The notes: generated by a model from the letters alone, not told the origin. A stretch of DNA of 6,748 nt from Oscillospiraceae bacterium (GCA_009786775.1 WQRL01000099.1:1-6748); one strand, 5' to 3'; shown: positions 1-6,181, numbered from the stretch's first letter. Numbers and translations: made by a program.

Positions 1-43
1 CGCCCCAAGAAACGTAAGCAATATGAATACTGTATGGGTTCAT
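1..43 (-). CDS. PemK/MazF-like toxin, N-terminal fragment cut by the window edge
   Basis: An ATG at 43-41 shares its A with the TGA stop of the upstream antitoxin (TGATG), the usual sign of translational coupling in toxin-antitoxin operons. The 14 visible codons read MNPYSIHIAYVSWG. A short beta strand ending in a Trp-Gly turn matches the start of PemK/MazF-type endoribonuclease toxins, which normally continue into a glycine-rich loop and an RPV motif; that part is outside the window. If correct, the product is an mRNA interferase neutralised by the adjacent antitoxin. With only 14 residues the family call rests on strand pattern and gene context. A RelE-type toxin is the main alternative. 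Confidence 0.55.
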   Translation of the reverse strand, partial: MNPYSIHIAYVSWG

Positions 44-348
44 CAGCCGTTCACCGCCCAATCGTAAATTTCAGGGTGCTTATCCTTGTCCACGACAGCG
101 TTGCCGTTTTCGTCTGCTTCTAGCTTCACTCTTGGAATATCTCTCTTTGCGATAGCTGCCGTGAGCTGTTCCTCCAATGTAGGGGCAACAACAGGCTGAA
201 ACGGCAAACGCCGTTCGGCTATAATCTGCCTGTAAAACATGTCTATCGCTGTGGTCTGGTCAATTCCCATGCGGTCTAAAAGCATGATGGCGGTTTCTTT
301 GACTGTTGTGTCAATCTTTACATTTACGTTTGATTTTGCCGATATCAT
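43..348 (-). CDS. relB: RelB/DinJ-family antitoxin
   Basis: This encodes a 101-residue cytoplasmic antitoxin that should bind and neutralise the toxin encoded directly downstream and repress its own promoter as a ribbon-helix-helix dimer. Residues 5-50 (KSNVNVKID strand, then the helices around AIMLLDRMGIDQTTAIDMF and the IIAERRLPF segment) are the typical RelB/DinJ DNA-binding and dimerisation part. The acidic C-terminal half, ending HPEIYDWAVNG, is the usual toxin-binding region of gut-Firmicutes members. Start choice: a GTG at 357 is also in frame, but it lies inside the Shine-Dalgarno GAGGTG. The ATG at 348 has that GAGGTG six bases upstream and is clearly better. The stop overlaps the toxin ATG by one base. 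Length is normal for the family. Confidence in the family is high; the exact partner toxin is less certain. Confidence 0.9.
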   Translation of the reverse strand: MISAKSNVNVKIDTTVKETAIMLLDRMGIDQTTAIDMFYRQIIAERRLPFQPVVAPTLEEQLTAAIAKRDIPRVKLEADENGNAVVDKDKHPEIYDWAVNG

Positions 349-366
349 TGGAATCACCTCAGTGTA

Positions 367-395
367 ATTATACTCTGTTATAACGCCAATGTAAA
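367..395 (-). promoter_or_regulatory. Sigma-A promoter of the RelB-type operon with palindrome in the spacer
   Basis: On the minus strand the -35 TTTACA (395-390) and the -10 TATAAT (372-367) are separated by exactly 17 bases, a near-consensus vegetative promoter. The leader would be very short, since the GAGGTG ribosome site begins only a few bases past the expected start of transcription. The spacer contains a perfect 8-base palindrome, GTTATAAC (377-384), a plausible operator for the ribbon-helix-helix antitoxin. The promoter is seen directly; the operator role is inferred from how RelB-type antitoxins autoregulate. Confidence 0.8.
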
Positions 396-439
396 GACGA
401 GGTCGTTATTTTTGTATAAAAGTTCACAGATGTTCTGCG

Positions 440-484
440 CCCAGTTAGTGGTCGCTGGGTAGCCGAACAGGGGCTATCGGCTAC
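440..484. repeat. Two abutting hairpins, possible structured RNA element
   Basis: CCCAG (440-444) can pair with CTGGG (455-459). Immediately after, GTAGCCGA (459-466) pairs perfectly with TCGGCTAC (477-484) around a 10-base loop. Base 459 is shared, so the two stems compete at their junction. GGTAG (458-462) could instead pair with CTACC (491-495), and GTTA (444-447) with TAAC (488-491), giving alternative folds. No T-run follows on either strand, so this does not look like a simple terminator. Its function is unknown. Confidence 0.45.
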
Positions 485-604
485 TAGTAACTACCGCCAT
501 ATTTCCCGCTTGCCAAAGATGAGCTATACTTGGACTCTACAACACCGGACAATTCGGTATTTTTGGTTTTTTCACCAAATATCCGTCATCAACACCTTTT
601 GCGT

Positions 605-635
605 TTGTCATTTCCTACAACATTTTTTGTTTAAT
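605..635 (+). promoter_or_regulatory. Weak candidate promoter for the surface-hydrolase gene
   Basis: TTGTCA (605-610) and TTTAAT (630-635) each match the sigma-A hexamers at five of six positions, but the spacer is 19 bases, longer than the preferred 17. If used, transcription would start near 642 and give a leader of roughly 90 bases that includes the small hairpin at 696-710. It is the best pair I found upstream of the gene; no stronger one was seen. Confidence 0.25.
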
Positions 636-695
636 CCAGTAAGTTTTGCCAATGTACATTTTAGCTTCTTAGGTGATAGAATCCGAGATAATTAA

Positions 696-710
696 TCGTC
701 GCTTTGACGA
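696..710 (+). other. Small hairpin just ahead of the ribosome site
   Basis: TCGTC (696-700) and GACGA (706-710) form a perfect five-pair stem around a GCTTT loop, followed by AATTTTATAC. It ends ten bases before the AAGGAG ribosome site (721-726). It could stabilise the 5' leader or be chance; five pairs and the broken T-run make it a poor terminator. Confidence 0.35.
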
Positions 711-734
711 AATTTTATACAAGGAGAATGTTCT

Positions 735-3700
735 ATGCAAAGAAGTAAGTTTCGCAAATCATTGGCATTTATGCTTGCTGTCATGATGGTGCTTTCGGCA
801 CTTCTTCCAACAGTAGCTTTTGCCGAATCAGAAAATGGGCTCTCGGATGAGCTCATAGCCGCACAGGCGCTTTATGAGGCCGGTTTGCTCCGTGGTGTCG
901 GCACAGATGAGGACGGTTATCCAATTTTTGCTTTGGATGAGCAGGTGACAAGGTTGCAGGGCAAAATAATGTCCCTTCGTTTCATCGGAGCCTATGAGAG
1001 AGCACAGGCCCGAAACTATGGCAGCCCATTTACCGATGTGGGTGGTCAGTACAACCGTGCCATAGTTGGTTATGGTTATCAAAGAGGCATCACCAAGGGT
1101 GTATCTGAGACACGCTTTGATCCAACAGGCGATTTGACTGCATCTATGTTTATAACTTTTATGTTGCGAGCACTCGGTTTTATAGATGGTGTTGACTTCG
1201 CTTGGAACACTGCATGGACGCTCTCAGATGAGCTTGGGATTACTGATGGTGAGTTTTACGCAGGAAATAATTCACTTCTTCGCAGCAGTATGGCTCTCAT
1301 TGCGCTTTTTACACTTGAGCAGTACATTGTAAGTTCTGAGCAAACATTGCTTGAGCTTCTGGTTGAACTTGATGTGCTCTCAGAGGATGATGAAGAGCTT
1401 ATCCTCGAAGCTATTAGGATAATAAGGGGCTACGAGCCACAGGCTGAGGCAGCACCTGCCCCCGCTCCGCCTGCACAAAATAACGTGGGCGGTGGCGATC
1501 CGGGCGGCGGCGCTCCGGGCGGCGGCGCTCCGGGCGACACGCCTCCACCAAGTGATACCACTCCTCCTGGGGACGATTCCGAGGACGATCCGGGCGATGA
1601 TGAGGATCCGTCACTTGCGGCTTTCGAGGCTGCAAGGGCAGCCGCTCTTGAGGCTATTGCAGATGCAAATCTTCCCACCGCAGCTATGCTCTATGGGAAA
1701 TCCATAGTTGTGCCCGGCATGGATATACTTACGCACAGGTTCTTTTCAAACACCGAAAATATATCAGCAGCCGAAGGCGGAATAACCGATTATACATTTG
1801 ACCCTTACATGATTCCTTTTACCGAGTGGCCGGCAGTGGGAATCCCCGCAATTGAAAGTGCATTGGGCAACGCAGCTGCCACGGGAATATATGCGCTGAT
1901 TGAAGCCATGCTCTACCTGGCTCCCGATGACTTTGATTTTGAGGCTGATGAGTACTTTTCCGGCTGGAGGGCATTTGATGAACTTTACCGCCCAGCCGCA
2001 ATAGCCGGAACACCTGTCGTAGAAAAGCAAGTTTATATCTTAGCAGGAAATGAAGCTGCGCTCAGGATCACATATCCCGAAGATGTTTCCGACTTCTTCG
2101 TCCCGCATAGAATCTATCAAAGGGCGGTTATAGTGGGCGGTGGCCCTGAAACAAATCTTAGGGTTGCAAACTATATTCTGGCCGCCAATCCTCCCGGGGC
2201 TCCGCCTTTCGGCAGTGGAATCTTGCACGAACATCTTGGCCGTGCGCACGGACTTTACGACTTCCGCTTCAATAGCGAGGGTGTTGTGATTTCATTTGTG
2301 TCACGTTCGTTAATCGACTTTACATTCGTCGGTGATTTCACCCCCGCAGCGGCCGCTTCCGGGATACAGGGCACTATAAGAATCGGCCAGTACAGAAACA
2401 ATTTATTTGAAGTTGCTTCCGGTGCGCAGCTTTACACCATCACAACGGGAGCCGGTGCGACAATTACACCGAGCGATTGGAGCATATTGTCCGGACTTCT
2501 TGGCGAAAATGGCCACGGCACAATAAGGCCCGTATTTGATGAAAACGGGAGAGTTATTGAGGCTTACTTTATCGCCGCAGGCAACGTAAATCCGGGCGCA
2601 GCACAGCAGAGGTGGGCTCACCACTTGGGCGTTAGGCCGGATGAGCCGGGATTTGAGTTTGATGCTATCGAAAATCCCAATCCTGTTGAATTTGCACTAT
2701 ATGACCCCCGCACCGATGCCCTTCACACAGGTACAGGCAATGCCACAGCAGCTACACTCTTCCCGCTGTTTATCTACTTCCACGGTTCCGGTGCAATCTC
2801 AGACGGCACCGCTACCTTTGCCACAAATGGCGGCGGAAACTTCTATACCCTTCCAGCACAGCAGGCTCAGTTTGAAACAAACACACCCGGCGTAAATGCC
2901 GCATTTGTAATGTCCCCGCGTTCTCACCGCGTCCGTACATCTTCCTTGTACGGCGCACAAGACTGGGTTACAGGTTTTAGGGCCGGGCTCAACCCCCGCT
3001 ACCAATATGATGGCGACCCGACAGCATACGGGCGTAACACTCAGGCCGCTGCAATTGTTCAAAACGTCAGATGGCTCCTGGCAAATTATCCCATTGACCC
3101 CAACAGGGTTTATCTCACAGGCCATTCAGCCGGCGGACATCAGGCTCTCAATGTTATGTTTGCCTCTGTGCGGCTCGGCTATCCAAATCTGTTTGCGGCA
3201 ATCGTGCCCAGCCAATCCGCGTTTTTCCCGGCACTTAACAGATTCCCTGCCTTCGATGCAGACTTGAGAATCGCTGACGGAGGGCCGGAACTTGGAGTTG
3301 GTTTGCAGAGCTGGCTTGAGGCTACAGCTCATATCCCGCACTGGATGCAGGCCGCCAGAAATGACGGCACCTGCCGCTGGGGCATAACTGCCGGTGATGA
3401 TTTTGAGCTCTGGAGAAGGGTTGGAGACCTCACAGGCCCCGCAAATGGCGGTTTGACGAGAGTTTCAATTGTAGTGGATGAGAAAAATGACAACGGCACC
3501 AGAGCCGGCCAGCACGCCGGAACACAGCTCCACAGAAATAACATGTTTGTCGATAATCTCTGGCATAACGGCACAGAGCATGTCATAACCGATACTCCGA
3601 GTGCATATTATGTCAGGCTTGACTTCATGGATAGGGTTTTCGCCGAGCAGCCCGACGGCTGGCAAGAGGCGTTTACCACCGCTACAACCTGGCGCCCCGC

Positions 3701-4013
3701 CGGCGCTGCCGCAATTAACGGCGATGTCAATGCAGCCCGGGCACATCTGTTCTCCTTTGGCAAGTACCCTCAATACAGCTCAAACACCGATTGGGCAGGT
3801 TCGCTGGTGCAATGGCTAAATGCTGCGGGCAGGTTTAGAGCCGGACTATGCTTTGAAGATATCGACAAGGCAGTGCCAAGCCCCACCTTCCAGGCCTTCA
3901 TGGCCTATGAGGCAATCTTAGAGTACACCATTTACGAAGAGTATTGCGAATATTATTACGGCAAAAACGAATATAGCTATGAGGCATATATCCTTGCAGG
4001 GGCTGAGTACTAA
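735..4013 (+). CDS. Secreted SLH-anchored alpha/beta hydrolase (esterase/depolymerase-like), 1092 aa
   Basis: This looks like a cell-surface enzyme held to the wall by SLH repeats and hydrolysing an ester or related bond in an unknown substrate. Residues 1-30 are a signal peptide (basic KFRK, hydrophobic core, AFA before ES). Residues ~37-200 hold three SLH-like repeats; the second is clearest (PFTDV... GITKG... FDPTGDLT, ~98-150). Residues ~235-292 are a Pro/Gly then Asp-rich linker. Residues ~293-635 match no family I recognise. Residues ~640-985 look like an alpha/beta hydrolase: FHGSG (682-686) as a likely oxyanion loop, GHSAGG (796-801) with nucleophile Ser798, and Asp877 and His944 or His949 as possible triad partners. 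The final 35 residues are Tyr/Glu-rich. AAGGAG sits eight bases before the ATG, and the gene ends in tandem TAA TAA. The fold and surface location are well supported; polyhydroxybutyrate-depolymerase-like or feruloyl-esterase-like activity is only inference. Confidence 0.85.
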   Translation: MQRSKFRKSLAFMLAVMMVLSALLPTVAFAESENGLSDELIAAQALYEAGLLRGVGTDEDGYPIFALDEQVTRLQGKIMSLRFIGAYERAQARNYGSPFTDVGGQYNRAIVGYGYQRGITKGVSETRFDPTGDLTASMFITFMLRALGFIDGVDFAWNTAWTLSDELGITDGEFYAGNNSLLRSSMALIALFTLEQYIVSSEQTLLELLVELDVLSEDDEELILEAIRIIRGYEPQAEAAPAPAPPAQNNVGGGDPGGGAPGGGAPGDTPPPSDTTPPGDDSEDDPGDDEDPSLAAFEAARAAALEAIADANLPTAAMLYGKSIVVPGMDILTHRFFSNTENISAAEGGITDYTFDPYMIPFTEWPAVGIPAIESALGNAAATGIYALIEAMLYLAPDDFDFEADEYFSGWRAFDELYRPAAIAGTPVVEKQVYILAGNEAALRITYPEDVSDFFVPHRIYQRAVIVGGGPETNLRVANYILAANPPGAPPFGSGILHEHLGRAHGLYDFRFNSEGVVISFVSRSLIDFTFVGDFTPAAAASGIQGTIRIGQYRNNLFEVASGAQLYTITTGAGATITPSDWSILSGLLGENGHGTIRPVFDENGRVIEAYFIAAGNVNPGAAQQRWAHHLGVRPDEPGFEFDAIENPNPVEFALYDPRTDALHTGTGNATAATLFPLFIYFHGSGAISDGTATFATNGGGNFYTLPAQQAQFETNTPGVNAAFVMSPRSHRVRTSSLYGAQDWVTGFRAGLNPRYQYDGDPTAYGRNTQAAAIVQNVRWLLANYPIDPNRVYLTGHSAGGHQALNVMFASVRLGYPNLFAAIVPSQSAFFPALNRFPAFDADLRIADGGPELGVGLQSWLEATAHIPHWMQAARNDGTCRWGITAGDDFELWRRVGDLTGPANGGLTRVSIVVDEKNDNGTRAGQHAGTQLHRNNMFVDNLWHNGTEHVITDTPSAYYVRLDFMDRVFAEQPDGWQEAFTTATTWRPAGAAAINGDVNAARAHLFSFGKYPQYSSNTDWAGSLVQWLNAAGRFRAGLCFEDIDKAVPSPTFQAFMAYEAILEYTIYEEYCEYYYGKNEYSYEAYILAGAEY
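1500..1536 (+). repeat. 15-bp tandem repeat encoding the Gly/Pro linker
   Basis: The unit CCGGGCGGCGGCGCT occurs twice in direct succession (1500-1514, 1515-1529) and a third partial copy begins at 1530. Each unit encodes Pro-Gly-Gly-Gly-Ala within the flexible linker between the SLH repeats and the rest of the surface protein. Because the unit is a multiple of three, copy-number change would lengthen or shorten the linker without a frameshift. It is much richer in GC than its surroundings. Confidence 0.85.
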
Positions 4014-4037
4014 TAAAATATTTTGACCTAAAGCAAG

Positions 4038-4074
4038 TTTGGGCTGCTGCACTATGTCAGTGCGGCAGCCCAAA
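4038..4074. terminator. Shared hairpin between the convergent genes, probable bidirectional terminator
   Basis: TTTGGGCTGC (4038-4047) pairs perfectly with GCAGCCCAAA (4065-4074). The stem continues through a T-G wobble and GCAC/GTGC to a seven-base loop, TATGTCA (4053-4059). It lies 22 bases after the tandem TAA of the surface-hydrolase gene. The convergent regulator's stop codon is in the loop, so its last codons form one arm. The T-runs are imperfect on both sides (CATTTTCTTC after the plus-strand arm; interrupted on the minus strand), so efficiency is uncertain, but stem length, GC core and position argue for termination in both directions. Confidence 0.75.
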
Positions 4075-5709
4075 GGCATTTTCTTCATCTGGCAGCTTCT
4101 CTTCGATGTACCCTTTCCCTCCTATGGCAGAAAAGCCCAGCCGCTCAAGCATGAGAAATGAAACTATCAAGTTCAGCCTTGTCAGCCTGTCATTGAGGTC
4201 AATTCCCAAAACTTTTTCAATCCGTGAAATATGGTAAATAACTGTGTTACGGTGCATATGCAGGTTGTTTGCAGTTTCCGTAGCCCGCCGCTCATTTATC
4301 AAGTAGCTGTAGAGAATCTCCAAGCAATTTGTCTGCCTGACCTGGTCATATTCGTGGAGCGAAAACAGCATTTTCCCAAATTTGCTGTACCTCCATAGGC
4401 TCTCTGTTTTCTCGTTTTTATCAAGCATACATTTTGCAAAAAAAGTGCTAAATGTCGCGGTATTGCTCAATCCGCTCATTTCCTTGAAGTTCGTGCTGCC
4501 CCTCGAATTGTACATAACAACCTCAGAAAGCACTAAGTCAGCTTGCTTGTACGCCTCTGAAACCTCCAGCAAATTATTGAATGTGTCGCTAACTCCGCAG
4601 TAGACATTATTTTCTGCGAAATATTCATTTAGTTTTTCATATAGCTTATCGTCGTTTATTTTTTGTTCAATGTCCGGGTGGTGAAGAAATATAACCAGGC
4701 GCATATTGTAATTTATCGGCTTTGCAAAAGAAGCCAAATTGGAAATTTCCTGTGCCATGTGGCCTGGAAATGTCGAGTCGCCGCGGTTTCCTTCGGTCAG
4801 CAGCATAATTATATATTCATCTTCCGGCATAATGCCAATCAGCCCTGCCCTCTCCTCGACTTTATTATTTGTCACACCCAGCATTAAGTCGTTAAAGAGA
4901 GATGAATACACTGTGTTTGAAAGGGTCTTTTCCTCCCATTCTTTGGTTATATAATAGCCCAAAACACGCGACAGTAGCTCAAATAAATCAAGAAGCCCTT
5001 TCGATAGTTCGCGGTAATTGCAACTCATAACCACATGCATGAAATATGTGGAGTTGAAGTTAAATACTTTGCTTATGATGGTGTATTTTGAAATATCATT
5101 TTTTGTATTTACGATTATCTCATCCGTGCTCTTCCAACTATCATAGCGCTTAAACTTCTTGAAGTTTCTAACCGTTTCAATTGAGTGACACCCGTTTTCA
5201 ATGAGATACAGCGACACCGGATCATCTGTTTGTATATTTTTGGTGTAAGCTATCAGCGCCAGTGTCGAATCTGAAATCGAAATGAAGTTTCCTATAACGG
5301 GCTCAGACATTATCAAAATATCCTGAATGCTTTTCTTGGTAATCAGGGCGTGCAGCATGCTTTCATACCACTGCGAAACCGTTACAAACGCATCATGGAT
5401 CTCCTTTGCAAATTGCTCAAAGGGCATTTCCTCACTTACAACCACCGTCCCCGCACAGGGCAAACTTAAATTATCCCTATCACTTTCCGGAAGGTCACAC
5501 AGGCAAATGCAGTAGGCCTGCGGTGCCCCCTCAGAAGCCTTCATAACATCAGACAGGCGGCAAACATACAAAGTACCCGCACGAAATTCTATGCCCGTAG
5601 GGGGCAGCAGCAATATGCGGTTAAATGCAATATCTTCAGGAATTTCCCCATACTGTTCAAATCCGTAGTGCTTAATTGCATCGAGTATAATATTGAGCGA
5701 TACTTGCAA
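4057..5709 (-). CDS. PucR/CdaR-family transcriptional regulator, 550 aa
   Basis: This is a cytoplasmic DNA-binding regulator. Residues ~462-522 form the C-terminal PucR-type helix-turn-helix: LEILYSYLINERRATETANN, then LHMHRNTVIYHISRIEKVLG and the DLNDRLTRLNLIVSFLM helix. Residues ~285-395 resemble the degenerate GGDEF-like domain usual in CdaR-type members. Residues 1-250 probably sense a ligand, which cannot be named. About 25 residues follow the DNA-binding domain. The start is a TTG at 5709; an in-frame TAG lies four codons upstream and the next in-frame ATG would remove about 55 residues. GGGGTG (5724-5719) lies nine bases upstream and AGGA (5717-5714) four bases upstream; the opening QVSLNIILDAI fits what I expect of relatives. 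The stop lies inside the shared terminator loop. It converges on the surface hydrolase and follows the HigBA-like pair on the same strand. Family confidence is high; target and effector are unknown. Confidence 0.85.
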   Translation of the reverse strand: MQVSLNIILDAIKHYGFEQYGEIPEDIAFNRILLLPPTGIEFRAGTLYVCRLSDVMKASEGAPQAYCICLCDLPESDRDNLSLPCAGTVVVSEEMPFEQFAKEIHDAFVTVSQWYESMLHALITKKSIQDILIMSEPVIGNFISISDSTLALIAYTKNIQTDDPVSLYLIENGCHSIETVRNFKKFKRYDSWKSTDEIIVNTKNDISKYTIISKVFNFNSTYFMHVVMSCNYRELSKGLLDLFELLSRVLGYYITKEWEEKTLSNTVYSSLFNDLMLGVTNNKVEERAGLIGIMPEDEYIIMLLTEGNRGDSTFPGHMAQEISNLASFAKPINYNMRLVIFLHHPDIEQKINDDKLYEKLNEYFAENNVYCGVSDTFNNLLEVSEAYKQADLVLSEVVMYNSRGSTNFKEMSGLSNTATFSTFFAKCMLDKNEKTESLWRYSKFGKMLFSLHEYDQVRQTNCLEILYSYLINERRATETANNLHMHRNTVIYHISRIEKVLGIDLNDRLTRLNLIVSFLMLERLGFSAIGGKGYIEEKLPDEENAFGLPH

Positions 5710-5764
5710 GATTTCCTACACCCCTTCATTTAGGTTGTGAGCATGTGCCGGTAAAGCTCTGGGG

Positions 5765-5789
5765 AATGCAATTTAGAACAAATTGCGTT
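5765..5789. promoter_or_regulatory. 25-bp palindrome upstream of the regulator, candidate operator
   Basis: GCAATTT (5768-5774) and AAATTGC (5780-5786) are perfect inverted arms around AGAAC. One mismatch outward (5767/5787) the symmetry resumes with AA/TT, giving nine of ten matching positions per arm. It lies 56 bases before the regulator's TTG start, with no terminator-like T-run. A site of this form suits a dimeric regulator, most simply autoregulation. No clear sigma-A promoter could be placed beside it. Confidence 0.5.
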
Positions 5790-5824
5790 CCGAATCAGAA
5801 CTTAAGATAAATTTGCCGTTTGCT

Positions 5825-5847
5825 CACCATAAAGAGCACTCACGGTG
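5825..5847 (-). other. Hairpin downstream of the HigA-like gene
   Basis: On the minus-strand transcript CACCGUGAG can fold back on UUUAUGGUG, using some G-U pairs, around a short loop. It begins 37 bases after the antitoxin stop. No U-run follows, so it is not a standard terminator. It may partly separate the toxin-antitoxin transcript from the regulator gene, or be incidental. Confidence 0.3.
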
Positions 5848-5883
5848 GCCATATGCTTCTATATTCACAAACACCATAAGCAA

Positions 5884-6180
5884 TTATACAGCCTGCTTTT
5901 CCAAAGGGTTATAGAGTTCTATCTCTAAGGCAGATGCAATTTTAACAAGGGTTGTCAGCGTAATATTTTCTTCGCCGTTTTCCCACCGCGAAACCATAGC
6001 CTGAGATACGCCTAGCTTTTTAGCCAAGTCTCTTTGCGTGTAACCTTTTGACCTACGTTGTTTTTGAATAATGACAGCCACCTGAGCAATATATTTTGCT
6101 GTTGCACATTCTTCTTGGGTAAGGGTATCTGAAAGCCACGAGCTCTCCATGGCACCATTTATTTTATCACTAATATTCAT
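5884..6180 (-). CDS. higA: HigA-like antitoxin, XRE-family helix-turn-helix
   Basis: This is a 98-residue cytoplasmic antitoxin and repressor expected to bind the toxin encoded just upstream and the operon's operator. Residues ~46-90 form an XRE/Cro-type DNA-binding domain: YTQRDLAKKLGVSQAMVSRW, then ENGEENITLTTLVKIASAL. The N-terminal ~40 residues, with a long helix around CATAKYIAQVAVIIQKQRR, are typical of HigA partners of HigB (Gp49-like) toxins. Start choice: an in-frame ATG at 6189 directly abuts the GGAGG (6194-6190), leaving no spacing, whereas the ATG at 6180 lies nine bases after it and is preferred. That start sits one base after the toxin's TGA, so the two are probably translationally coupled. 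The toxin-first order is the HigBA arrangement. Confidence 0.9.
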   Translation of the reverse strand: MNISDKINGAMESSWLSDTLTQEECATAKYIAQVAVIIQKQRRSKGYTQRDLAKKLGVSQAMVSRWENGEENITLTTLVKIASALEIELYNPLEKQAV

Positions 6181-6181
6181 C

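Larger units (their letters stand above)
412..722. repeat. Terminal-inverted-repeat-like pair bracketing 311 bp
   Basis: The left end reads TTGTATAAAAGTTC (412-425). The reverse complement of the right end (722-709) reads TTGTATAAAATTTC, so 13 of 14 bases match, with the first ten identical. Nothing between them looks coding. The size and non-coding content fit a miniature inverted-repeat element, but no target-site duplication is visible: the outer flanks are TT on the left and GG on the right. The right arm runs directly into the ribosome site of the downstream gene. An AT-rich chance match is a real alternative. Confidence 0.25.
396..734. other. Gene-free intergenic stretch with several hairpins
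   Basis: About 340 bases separate the divergent antitoxin promoter and the surface-protein gene. No convincing coding region is present: the longest open stretch (510-695, plus) would start with TTG without a ribosome site and reads as an aromatic-rich, unfamily-like sequence. The region holds two adjacent hairpins at 440-484, an imperfect hairpin at 555-585 (inner stem TTTGGT/ACCAAA around a TTTTTC loop), a weak promoter candidate at 605-635, a small hairpin at 696-710, and matching inverted ends at 412-425 and 709-722. Confidence 0.7.

Noticed and set aside
510..530. TTGCCA and TATACT as a promoter
   Set aside because: The spacing is only nine bases, far too short for a sigma-A promoter.
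510..695. Plus-strand open frame of 61 codons ahead of the surface-protein gene
   Set aside because: It starts with TTG and has no ribosome site, its composition is rich in Phe, His and Cys like translated AT-rich non-coding DNA, and it overlaps several inverted repeats.
1414..1678. Two overlapping minus-strand open frames opposite the linker, rich in Pro/Gly/Ser or Arg
   Set aside because: They are mirror images of the GC-rich repetitive linker codons in the real plus-strand gene; there is no ribosome site or family resemblance.
2799..3773. Several minus-strand open frames of 70-110 codons opposite the hydrolase domain
   Set aside because: They lie entirely within a gene with clear catalytic motifs and have no promoter, ribosome site or recognisable domain.
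4382..5515. Plus-strand open frames opposite the regulator
   Set aside because: They are shadows of a well-supported 550-residue regulator on the other strand; their compositions are atypical.
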